Below, one piece after another: positions 36,011-46,793 of a stretch of DNA of 64,000 nt. The stretch is from Bryum argenteum. Taxonomy: Eukaryota; Streptophyta; Bryopsida; Bryales; Bryaceae. The translations under genes and the position numbers were made by a program. The notes below the pieces were generated by a model that did no database searches, was not told where the DNA came from, and saw only the letters and a program-made list of their open reading frames with translations. Position 1 is the first letter of the stretch. The number at the start of each line of letters is the position of its first letter. The stretch lies in assembly GCA_037043015.1 (NCBI GenBank), contig CM073326.1:8316345-8380344 (forward strand), given 5' to 3'.

Positions 36011-37173
36011 TCACTCAACTGCTCTCTCTACACGAGAGAGTTGTTAATTAGTGTTACGTGGAGATTACTGTGACTGGTAATTTGGTAAATAACATTATTT
36101 CGCAACTCTCTTAAGATTAGTGTTGACTTTGGGCAGTCATTGCAACCAATGTCCTTTCAGTTGTCTTTTCGTCAAGCCACCAATTGCACTATTTCCAATT
36201 AATTTGTCCGAATGCAAGAAGTGTGCAAGCCCTCATAGTTCGATAGTGTTATGGTTTGACAATTAGTGTTGTAACACTATGGTGATCTGTGACATTGAGT
36301 GTTGCCGTTCACAATTAACCCTTAAAGTTGAAAGCCCCCAAAACTGCCAAAACTATTCAAAACAACCCTCTTTTGAACTTTTGACGTAATCTCAAGTATG
36401 TAACCATGATAAGATCTTATACCTAGCTTGTTTATGTATGTGTGTACCAAAACTTAGTTACAAATTCTTTACGGAATATGCATGTAGAAAATCTCAACAA
36501 CCCAATTGCAATCTAGGATACGAATGGAATTTAGTGAAAATAGATTCAAAATATCCCCTTTTAAGGAATGAAATGCTGTAAGGTACTACGACCACTTTCT
36601 TGTGAATTATATGTACAACTTTACCAATTTAGTAAACATGTGATAAATAGAACAAGCTTGACCAGTAATAATTTTACACTAATGTTCTTATATTGACAAA
36701 CATGGAAATAGAATCTCCTTGAGGAACTAAATCTCCTTCATTTACTTTTGGATTTCAATGCACTCATTGAATTGAATTCCACATCAAGCTCGTGATTATG
36801 AAAAAAATCTTATCTAAATTCACTTGAGATGTTGAAGACATGGCATGTACTTTGGTGGGAACAGTTTAATTTTTGGACTCCACTTCTTTTGAAAAATCTG
36901 AGACAATCTTAAATATAAGATTATGGACTTTGTGCCAAAAAAAACACTATTCTCATGTATATTGTATCTAAATTTGCTAGCTTTCAAAGTTTCCTAGATA
37001 CATAAGTCGCACACTATCTATGCAAACAAGCCCTTGTGTGAGTATAAGAAAACGTCTTTTGAGGTTTGAATGACACAAAGTGTGCCTGAATTACAGAATT
37101 TTCTATCCAAAGGACCAAATCCCTGTCACATGACAAAAAACTGTCTAGACGACAAACCAACAAAATGGTAACG
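36010..37173. other. Intergenic spacer between the duplicated DC1 genes
   Basis: AT-rich, with no gene. A small perfect hairpin (ATAGTGTTA ... TAACACTAT) spans about 36243-36280. It also holds the 3' flank of copy 2. Confidence 0.5.
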
Positions 37174-39575
37174 CTACCTGCGGACGGGGAAGGACTCCAG
37201 GATGCCGGCCTGCAGGCCCTGCTTTCGATGGTCACTGCAAAGCCAAGCAAGGGAGCCATTGCGTGTGTAGCGCACTCGCACCAACCCGAACGCTTCGTGA
37301 ATGGCGACTTGATTCTCCTCCAAGTAGCTCACCAGCCACTGCGCCGCGGATTCCTCCTCCTGCGACACGCGCAGCGCGTCCGCCACGGCTTGCTCTCCTT
37401 GCGTCTTCCGCCCTTGCACGCTGTGGTTACCAAGGTCCACAACCTTGATGTCCCACACATTCCTACCCAAGTTGGGAAAGATCTGTCCTATCCCTGCCAC
37501 GGCGCCACCCACATTCACAGCCATTGACACCAACTGCAACCCCGTGGCCAGCAATGGCTGCAGCTTATTCCACCTCTCGCCTATCATCTGATTGATCTCG
37601 CACCCTGTCGCGTCCGGCACGATGTGCTCATTGCCCGGCTGCTCACACAGCAAGTGCAGCTGCACTGCCCGGATGCCAATCGGCAGCTTGGTCAGCAACT
37701 TCTGCTTCATGTTCACCCCTCGCTCCGTGCACAGCACGATGCGGGGAACCCGTCGCTGCTTCGAATGCACCTGCAAGCGTGGATCGAAATCAGTTGGGAA
37801 GGGAACATAGTTGATAGGACGTGAGCAGGGTGATGGAGTGAGTGATGTACCTGGGTGGTTTTAATTTCGTGCGAGACATCGTGGATCTTGTCAGTCTTTT
37901 TGTGGAGCGTATCCGTCTTTTCGTGTAACTTGCCGATCTTTTCCTGGATGATGTCGATCTTCTCTCCCAGGACTTTGGCATCCGCTTGCGACATGCTCTT
38001 GTTGTCACGGCTCCTGTGAAGCTCCTGCAGTAGTGACATCATGCTCTCGATTTTGGCATCTTGCTCGGCCTTGGCCTTGGCCTTCTCCTTCTGCTTCGCT
38101 TCCTTCGCTGCCAACTTCGTCGCCTTGCGCTTCGCCTCTGCATCCTCGCCCCCCACGTGCATCTTTCCTAGCATCTCTGTTACCACGTGGGTTTCACTCT
38201 CCGCACGTGTGTTGACCTTCGCACTCGCTGTCGTCGTTGTTGCTCCTGCTCGAATCCCACGCAAGCAGACTAGTTTAGTCTGCTTCATCGACAATACCAA
38301 ATGCCCGGGAGTTTTTCGAGAGTGAGTAATTTCACACCTTGTTGTTGGTGGTGGTGGTTCGCACTCGGCGAAGGAGAGCGCTGATTGTTGTCCGAGCTCT
38401 CAGTCTGAACCTCCGTCCTCATAAACACATCGAGAAGCTCCGAGAGCAAGTTCGCTTTGGCTGCATAATCCTCGTTGACAGCTTCAACCAGAGCTGCCTG
38501 ATACAGCTGGGTCCAGACATCGGCCGCCTCTTCGTCGTCGTCTTCTTCCTCGACCAAGGGCTCGTTGGCACAATCCAAGTGCAAGTGAACCTCGTGAACT
38601 TCACAATGATAAGACCACGAGAATCCTGGTTGTTGACAGCGAGCGCACTGGAAGTTGCCTTGTTTCCAGTCGATGGCGAGGCGATGGCCGCCATCCACGA
38701 TACAGAGCGGGTTGGGGGGCACAATGACGCAGCCGGGGTGCAGGTCGAAATCGCAGGGCTGGCATGTGTAGCGGAATCCAGGCGCGGGCGTCATGCAGGC
38801 ATCGCAGATGATGCTTTTCTCCTGCGAGGTTGGTACCAAGGTGAGGATGTGATTGTGGGCGACGTGCATCAGTTTCTGGGGGTGCTTCGTACACATCGGA
38901 TGCACCGTGAAGTTGCATAGCTGGCACATGTAAAAGTCCTCCTCAACTGGCTTCATGCAGAAATCGCAACCCACGCCCGGGTGGGCCGAGGTGCGGATCA
39001 GCTGGTGCGCGTGGTAGAATACCTGAATCTCAATCCCGTTAAAAATTTGACCTATGTGAATGCAAATGACAGATGAAAAGAAAGTAAGATATTGGATTGT
39101 GGAGCAGCAAGTGAATAAGGAAAGGAATTGGGGATACCTTCAGCGATTTCGGGAGCTCCGCGCACTCGCGGTGTGCGTCGAATTGGCAATCGTCGCAGTG
39201 GTAAAGCTCCTCATCGCCCTCCTGCCAGCACACATTGCAGCAGAAGTGCTTGTCGAAGACGTCGTAGGGCGATTGGTTGAGGAGCTTGAGCTCGTGAGTG
39301 GAGGAGCCCCCACAGGGGATCAGGGTCTTCTCGTCTTCCTCCGCTTGCGCTGCGATCGCCGCGACCTGGGCATCCGTCAGGGTTGGATAGAAGAGACTGA
39401 GATGAGTCGCACAATCCGTGCATGTCTTGTGGTAGCAGTCGGAACAGTAGTAATACCCACTTGTCGTCAAAAGATCATTACTACAGTTGTTGCACCGAAA
39501 TGTGCCGATCCCCGGTATGAACTGCAAACTGTGCGAGACGGTTCCGCACCCTCCTATAATAAGGGCCACCGCCAT
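37174..39575 (-). CDS. DC1-domain / coiled-coil protein, copy 2 (705 aa, 4 exons)
   Basis: Exons: 39575-39138, 39022-38338, 38248-37851, 37770-37174. Domain order matches copy 1: N-terminal Cys/His clusters, three or more DC1 modules in exon 2 (CDFC...CNFTVHPMC, CDAC...CDFDLHPGC, CARC...HLHLDC), a charged coiled coil, then the same unrecognised C-terminal domain. Copy 2 has an acidic insert (VEEEDDDEEAADVWTQLYQ) at the end of exon 2 and a longer exon 3 with heptad-like KTD repeats (KLHEKTDTLHKKTDKIHDV). Its exon 3 donor is normal GT. The exon 3 acceptor is GAGCAG, so the true start may be 38245, one codon shorter. Intron positions and phases equal those of copy 1, so this is a tandem gene duplication that has since diverged. 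Confidence 0.85.
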
Positions 39576-40510
39576 TTCTCACGTCCCGACCAATTCACTG
39601 CTACATATCCATGCATTCACCAAAACCTAGAACCCCAACCCGTCCCACGTTCCAAGATGCAGCTATCAGAGTAATGTTCAAAATAAATGGAACCAGCCAC
39701 ATCCTCACCACCAGAGATCATCTTACTACCCAATCCTCTGGCTCTGGCAACGGTCAGTGCCCAACTTCTGAAAGCGGAGTACAAAGATTCTACTACCGAT
39801 GAAGCTAAGAATTGGGCACAACAATGAAGTGGTTACCAAGATTGAAAGAGCCTAATGTCCGTGGCGCTCGTCGGCAACTCGACAATGATCTACTGAGCAC
39901 CGAATGTTCAAATCTATTCACCGACATCTAGAATCTCGACCCGTTCGGCACCTCAAGATGCTCCTATCGGATCACTGTCGATCGATCATGACAGAGACAT
40001 TAGCGCAATCAGTAAGACCAGCCACATGCTCACAACCACGATCCATCAATCGCCTAACTCTCTGATTCTCGCACCAGCATGATCGGTGCAGGTACCGACA
40101 ATTGCAAGCAAAGGCTTGGTGCCGGTTCTGGTACTGACACTTGCACGCGAAAGTTTGGATTCATTAAAGAGGTAGCAGGGGCGATAGTCACCTAGATCGA
40201 AAGAGCTGAATCTTCGATCGTGGTGCTGGTCGTCAAGTCGACTTCGATCTGCTGCATCCACTGGCCACGAGCACTGGAGTATCATCGAAGCATTCGAGGA
40301 GCAAATGCTAAGCTACTAAGGGTGAGGGGGAGAGGATGAGCATGCTCAAAATTGATGGAGCAGGGAGATGGTTGTATCACACGGAATTGGTATGGAAGTG
40401 CGGGTATTCGGAGCCGAAGCTTCGGGGTGGAAGTCAATAGTCGGTAGATGCAGACAAGAAAGCGAGTGACGCGGAAATGCCAGTGGGTGGATGCCTGACT
40501 CGTCAACTTT
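39576..40510 (-). promoter_or_regulatory. Promoter and 5' region of DC1 copy 2, with an internal duplication
   Basis: Homologous to 35408-36010 but about 330 bp longer. The extra length looks like an internal duplication: a CTAGAAYC...ACCCGT...AGATGC block occurs near 39.63 kb and again near 39.93 kb, but once upstream of copy 1. TCCTATAATA lies just before the ATG, as in copy 1. Confidence 0.5.
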
Positions 40511-40576
40511 TGGGAGGCCGAATTTTCCGCCGACACTGACGACAGCCTGGAGACTCATCAAAGCGTGCAAGGGTAA

Positions 40577-40879
40577 GAGCATCTCCACCCATACTCGCTA
40601 AAGGTGACTCGCTAAAAATGCTCATCTATATTCGAAGAGCCCTTGAAATCACACTCCCCCACCCTTAAAGGCTCCTCAAGCACCAAGAGAGCATGTGAAA
40701 TAGTCAATGCACCAATAGCCAGTGGAATGTCAGATTTAGTCAACTAAACTTAGATTTGGAGGGCCATTTCTTGACGCGCCATAATAGAGAGTCACGAGAC
40801 ATTTTTGAAGGGCCGTTAGCATTTCTTATCAACTTATTGCGTGTGTCGGATACTTGGCGAGGAGGGGTGGAGATGCTCT
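40577..40879. mobile_element. PIF/Harbinger (Tourist-like) MITE, 303 bp
   Basis: Terminal inverted repeats of 14 bp are perfect: GAGCATCTCCACCC at the left and GGGTGGAGATGCTC at the right. The flanks carry TAA at 40574-40576 and 40880-40882, the 3-bp target-site duplication typical of PIF/Harbinger elements. The interior has no open frame. The right TAA also borders the next element. Confidence 0.85.
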
Positions 40880-40882
40880 AAG

Positions 40883-41784
40883 GGCTGCTTGACACTATGG
40901 GCGTCCAACTCAAGAGGTCGTGGGATTGAGAGTCCAAAAAATCTACTGAAAATAGTCAATAAAATACTGTGATTGGAGCCTTTCGTCCGGCACAATGTGA
41001 AGCCTCCAAAGGCTAAGCTCAAAGTCCAAACTCATAACATTTGTTCGGCTTCAATATACTTATCTAAAGTCCAAAAGTAACTTTTTGTCATATACCACAA
41101 ATGTTAGTATTCTTCTTTTCATCATAAATAAAATAAACTTTGCGAAACGTATATTTCCTTATAAAATTTGGCTTTATTTTTTTAATTTTTTTTAATTTTT
41201 TTATTTTCTTTTTCTTTTTTTTTTCTTTTCTTTCTTTAAGACCATGCGCTACTTGTATCGTATGAGTTTCTAAATTTCCGGAGGAGTAGTGTTATTTTGT
41301 ACTTTTCTCAATCAATCTAAAATACCAAGATTTGATCTTGTCTAAATTCTGCTTTAAAGTTGGCACGCTACACTACTAGGAACAAGCACAGTAACCCACG
41401 ACATGCTTGAATGTCTGACTATAGATATTTAAATGCTTGGCGCACGAATTTAGAAAAAAAGGGGTAATCTAAGCACTTATGTTAAATGAAGGCAGGTGGA
41501 AGTTCCATCATGTTCCCTTTTCCATCATCAACGGCCAAGAATTTGTTACATTTTGAATATTTTATGAACAAATACATCTCGATCATAGTTTGGGTCTTGC
41601 AAAATGCAGTATCCAAACAAACACCGAGAGGCGGTCGCCTTGGTCAAAAAACGCTGCTACTTAAGCCATCGTAGCCAATAGCCTTATAGTGTGAAGGCTC
41701 GAGAGGCCGAAACTATGGTTTCCTACAATTTTATTGGCTAAAATCCACGGCCTCTCGACCTTCGGCCATAATGTGAAGCAGCCC
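40883..41784. mobile_element. PIF/Harbinger-like non-autonomous element, 902 bp
   Basis: The ends are inverted for about 40 bp with mismatches: GGGCTGCTTGACACTATGGG at the left, matching the reverse complement of the right end, CATAATGTGAAGCAGCCC. TAA flanks both sides (40880-40882 and 41785-41787), fitting a 3-bp TAA duplication. The interior is AT-rich with no transposase. Its right border is followed at once by GAGCATGCCCAGTCCCG, which resembles the end of the neighbouring 303-bp MITE, so a third partial element may start at 41788. Confidence 0.75.
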
Positions 41785-41787
41785 TAA

Positions 41788-43590
41788 GAGCATGCCCAGT
41801 CCCGATTGTGGGATGGTGAATAGAGCTTGTTCGGAGTGTGAGGAACCCCAACCCACACACTATCCCTATAATCCAAGAGGGTTGAAGTCTCCTACATTGG
41901 AGCACACCATAACTCCAAGTTATCCCCAACCTACACTCACATTTTACTTGCCTTTTTAATTGTTGAATTTGAATTTCAGCATACCTCTATGTGCATAATC
42001 AAGCATCTCTACAGGTTTTATAGGTCATATGAGGGTAAAAATTGCATAGACATGTTCGTAACTCACCTAGGAACAAGAATGTGAAGAGCACTTCGTACAC
42101 TGCCTTCACGCACACATGTATCTACCTCCATCCACTTTTCTTTCGAACGTAGCATCTTGGAAATAGTGGTCCGTTCCTTAAGCTTAAAATTATGTTGATT
42201 CGTGATGTAAATGTGATACTATCAAGTATGGATGGATTGTCATGGGCCACCCCCTGTAAATGGAGTGCTTTCCATACAACTTAATCGTTCACTTACCCTC
42301 ACATACACTACACGGGTATGGTACACATTGTAACAATTGCACCTCTTTCAATTTGAGTCATTATAATTTTGACACTTAAATCACAAATCAAGTTTGATTC
42401 AAAGAACTACTACACTACACTATTTGAAACTCAAGACTAAAAAATTGAGTTCAAAAGTTTACCATCATGATTGTCAAAGTACCCCATGAAATCAAAGGGA
42501 GAGCAATTGTGCTTACAAAGTAGACTGAAGGTTGGAAGACCCTCTTCCTCAGCAATAAAACCCTCTTAAAACAATGATCTTCAACAAACTCTCACAAAGA
42601 CTCTATAAGATACCACAATAGTAGAGAGGATACTGATTTGCACTAAGACATTGATAAACATCGAAATTAGTAACTTGCAATGAAAGAACCTAAAGTGTGT
42701 TAGCAAGAGAGGCATGTATATTGACCTCATTGCCCAAAGAGGTACATACATATCATGTGGTGCATTTATTGCAATGGGATATTTCACACACATGTGGTTT
42801 AGATTGACATGGAAATGGCAAATTTGAACAATTAACTTGATTATAAACAATTTGGTAGTGGTCTCACTAAAATTGGTCATCTAATCTAGGAGAAATGATT
42901 ATTCAAAGTTATGCTTCTTGAAGATTGATACTTCCTGTAGTCTCTGTTGAACAAAAACTTCTAAGAGGGCGCTGCTACATGAATCGTACACTAAGTGGCA
43001 TAGAAACTGGAGATATGTGGATGGATGAAGTAGGATGTGGAGAGCAGAGATAGTCGACTCTCTGTAAATGTCCTGTTTCTGAACTTTGACGCACTTCAAG
43101 CACAATGGGTCGTCTAACGTAATGGGTCGACTTGGTCCACACTAGACGATGTAATGCAACGCGTAAAAGATCAATGATTGCGATTTATAACTGTACATCA
43201 TCCTACTTTATACAATGCATGCATGTGCATAAATGAGATCGCATCATTCCAAGCAGACAATTCGTGACTGTCCATCATCCTCTTTCTGTAATTAATCCAT
43301 GTCCGTAGAAAAGGTCAAGCAGACAAATTGCTTCTTGGCTTCTTGCACTAGCGTACCTGATGCACAGAATCTTCAGTCCGAAAGCTCGTCTATTTCTGAA
43401 ATGGTTATTGCGAAGAATACGCCTCTTTATTTCCTTCACCTTTACCTGGTGATTAAGACAAGATTCAATGGCTCCCCCGAACGTGACCACATTAACAATC
43501 CCCAAATAATCATATCTCAAATGCAGAAAATGAGCCAAGGGGAATACCTCATAAGTACAAATTCCAAATTACATAAAGTTCTAGTTGTAC
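41788..43590. other. AT-rich intergenic region
   Basis: It begins with a possible partial MITE end (GAGCATGCCCAGTCC) for which no matching right end was found. Otherwise I see no gene, long repeat or RNA gene. The last 100-150 bp are probably the 3'UTR of the AP-4 sigma gene. Confidence 0.5.
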
Positions 43591-43597
43591 AGGTTGA

Positions 43598-44947
43598 CTA
43601 TGTAGTCTTGTCCATAAGCTGAATGGGTTGCAGAATGTTAGCCTTGTTGGTCTCAACTACGCAGCCGTTCATGACCATCTCCTCGAGCATAAAATGAGCT
43701 TTCTCCAGATGGAACATGATGTCCAGTTCACACTGATCGCACAAAAAACATCGAAAAGAGCAGTCAGTCTATAGAAATTATGCATTCCTACACTGAAACT
43801 CATATACAAGAACCATACCGATGGTAAGGTGAAACAGCATTAACACTAGACCTTACAAGCTCACGAAAATTCATTCCATGTACATACCACGTTTCCGAAG
43901 TACCGATCCATCGTCTCCACCACACAATGAATGAACTCCAATATTGCCAACTCGTTCTGCACAACCAGTTAGTGCAAAGACAATAAGTTTCAGTAAAAAC
44001 TCACCCTCTGTAATTGCACAATCTCTGAGAAATTGTCATAGAAATTGGAAAAATTTCACATATGAAGTTTTAAGTGCATGGGACAACTTTTCTGCTCGAC
44101 TCTACATAATGCAATTCAAAATGCACGAAAAGAAACACTATAGTAAAATTCGCAATGCGATTCTAAGATAGTGACTTCATTACACAGAATAATGGTCACA
44201 AGCTTCTGAGGTAATTGATAGTACCTCTTCACCGTCAACACCGACCAAGAAGAAGAGTGACGCGTAACGACGGTAAATTATCTTGTAATTCCGATGCTCC
44301 ACAAATGAACACTGCAACAAAAAAAGCAGAGCTCCTCCATTAAGCAAACGTTCGTGAACCCTTGCATTACAATACATTACTCTGACCTTACTTGTAAAAT
44401 TGAACAGCCGCGCCCTGAATGAAGTCCACTATCACTCAAACCCTTTCTCGCAAAGTAGAAATCCCTAGAACATCAGAGTAAGCTCATACCGATGGAGGCT
44501 TAAATCAAGAACAGGAGAACCTAAACAACGTAGAAATGTCAAATCCACTACATCATTTTTCATACAACGGCTAATTCATTAATAACGCGATCCTCACTTA
44601 ACTCTATTTCAGCTCTCATCTCGTAACCTAAGCGATTGACAACCGTTCAGCTCATCTACTCAATCACTAAACCATTTCTGTACTAAATTCCATCTTTTGC
44701 CATGAAAAATCGCCAGACGTACCTATTCGATTAAAAGTTCTTTGATCGCAATTTGATAAACTAGCTGAGAAATGATGAACCGGAAAATGAAGAGGTGAGA
44801 ACATACTTGATTGTCAGGGCGGGCGAGGCATTTTCGCACAATCTCCCCCTCCAGAGCACGGCGCTCCTCGATGGTGAGATACTCGTAGTACTGAGCCAAT
44901 CTGGTCTGGCCCTGCTTATTGACCAGCAGCACAAACCTGATCGTCAT
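43598..44947 (-). CDS. AP4S: AP-4 complex sigma subunit, 143 aa, 4 exons
   Basis: The small subunit of the AP-4 adaptor, which sorts cargo at the trans-Golgi network in a clathrin-independent way; in plants AP-4 acts in vacuolar sorting. Exons: 44947-44807, 44311-44225, 43956-43888, 43732-43598, all in phase. The 143-aa length is standard for sigma subunits. The sequence [50 protein letters not shown] and [20 protein letters not shown] fits sigma-4 rather than sigma-1 to -3; AP-2 sigma, for example, has LLQNRQGKTRLAKYY. The N-terminus is complete and the fold covers the whole protein. Confidence 0.96.
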
Positions 44948-45083
44948 CTTCCTCCAATTCTAAAACTACGACACACAACTCGGTCTGAAGCTCTACAAGA
45001 ATTCGAAGTCGATTCGGAGCTTCGACTGCTGAGAGATTCAGCTCGATCGTCCGACAGATCGCATGTGAAGACTGAATTGCAGA

Positions 45084-45101
45084 GTTAGGGTTTCGGGCCC
45101 A
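45084..45101 (-). promoter_or_regulatory. Telo box and site II promoter motifs of the AP-4 sigma gene
   Basis: Read on the minus strand, TGGGCC (complement of 45096-45101) is followed by AAACCCTAA (complement of 45085-45093), about 140 bp upstream of the ATG. Telo box with site II is a known arrangement in plant housekeeping and growth-related promoters. Regulation inferred from motifs only. Confidence 0.6.
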
Positions 45102-45109
45102 AAGACAAT

Positions 45110-46790
45110 TGCATAAGAGACCGGCCCGTCCGGTAGCCCGTTGTGAAGGTAAACAGCTTTGTAACCAGTTCCCCTTCTAACTTAGCACGGTCCTAGCAGC
45201 AGGGACAATGTACGGGGAGAACCGGGGTTTAGTGTAATGGTGGCAGGTTGATTTTCACAAAAATTAGTTCAAGAGTCTATATATTAGCTTAAAGTTGGCT
45301 TTGTTGAGAAATAAATTAGAAATTTTCATAGATTGCGTGAGTGAGACCAAAACCGGTTGAGATTTTTGTAAGGAGGATGATAGCTAGTTGTTGTAGATTT
45401 TTTGGTGGACGCTAAGTAGGGTCTCATTGCAACCAAGTGAAGGTGGGGGCATATGGGTTTTGTATGCCGAAAAGGAAATTTGTGTTTTAGTTTTTGATTT
45501 TGAGTTTAACATCTTAATATCTCATTGTTTTAAGGTTAAGTTCAATACCTTTGTGAGGTTAAGTTCAATACCCTTTATTTAGGTTTGTAATTTATTTATA
45601 AGAAGTCTTTAAACACAGTCATAGCAAGATTATTTGGGGAAAAATTTGAGGCATCAATTTTTACCAATCAAAGTTTGTCCTTGAATGTCCCTTGGGAGGC
45701 ATAGATTAATGACCGCACACCACATATAGATAGATATGAACTCCGGTCCTTTTACAAGGCCGGCCTGAATAGAGTGTCTGTTCGTCAAGACAATAAGCCG
45801 ATGTCCACTGGATAGGGGTCCATTGATACAAGACAACACATATACCTTATGCTCTTCACACTTAGAAGGGTGAATAAAGGCATGGTTCGGAAATTCAACC
45901 CTACGGATGTGACAATTAATGTGCACTATGTCCACAGAATTTTTGGGGGGAGTGATCAATCCGAGGGTTTTGGTGCAATTGCATGAAAAAAACCACAAGC
46001 CAATAAGTTTGCATTAGTTGCACAGGATATTTTTAGAAAAATGCTAGTGATACCACGACTCAATCCCAACGGTGATTAGAAGTATTATGAATTGCATGCC
46101 CCAAAAAAGATGGAGAGCAGATCTTTGAGCCCATTGATTGTAATGCAAGTTTGGCTTCTCATATGTTTCCATACGCTATATCTAATTCAACACTAAAATC
46201 CTTGTAAATCACAAGGTATGTCAATGGAAAGCAAGCAATGTGATGGGGCAAGCAATGTATCAATGGAAAGCTATTCGCTTAAATACAAACTTCCTTTCAG
46301 AGTAGACTCCAAGGTACAAATCGGAAATTATGCAAATATGCCAAAAAAAAAAAATTAAAAAAAAATAAAAATGATATATTGGCCGCATGCTATAAGTTGC
46401 GCTTCTGAAGAGGTGAACATTAGCTCCAAATGCCCAATAAAGAGAAATTGTATATGTATACTCCTATCTTGAGTCCTAGAACCAATGTACCAAGCTAGCT
46501 AATATTTTATAAATTGTATGTTCTTGAAAGTAACTGCAACTTAATTTTTCAAAAGTTCCACTATACCCTTTCGCATGTTTTCAAATACATGAATGACTAT
46601 CATGAGAAAATGTATGTTGTCCAAAGAACAAGGAGAATTTTAAAGACAGAAAACTTCTAACTTCTAGGATCATCATACCGTAACCATCTATAAAACTTTA
46701 CAACTCAACTGTACACTCACACCTGAGCACTTTCTGGCCAGCCTCGTGGGGAATATAAAAGCCAAACTATGAAGGGATATCCCAGGTTGC
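45110..46790. other. Intergenic region with a SINE fragment
   Basis: AT-rich. It contains the truncated SINE at 45729 and an A-rich tract near 46345-46370. The last few hundred bases are probably the 3'UTR of the SAP-domain gene. No other gene is seen. Confidence 0.5.
45729..45832 (-). mobile_element. 5'-truncated SINE copy (about 104 bp)
   Basis: This matches the 3' third of the SINEs at 11872 and 54302 (AACTCCGGTCC, AAGGCCGGCCTGAAT, GTCYGTTCGT, CGATGTCCACTGGA). The left end again has the AGATAGATA tail. It is bordered by ACACCACATATA (45717-45728) and ACAACACATATA (45833-45844), a 12-bp duplication with one mismatch. The missing part is the pol III head, as expected when target-primed reverse transcription stops early. 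Confidence 0.75.
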
Positions 46791-46793
46791 CTC

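Noticed and set aside
39060-39674. 204-codon open frame on the + strand, and similar ones at 33222-33662, 33719-34120 and 38339-38920
   Set aside because: These are antisense to the DC1 exons. The GC-rich, Cys-rich coding strand leaves the reverse frames open by chance.
41373-41395. CACTACTAGGAAC, resembling a CACTA transposon end
   Set aside because: No inverted partner was found, and it lies inside the 902-bp TIR element. Probably chance.
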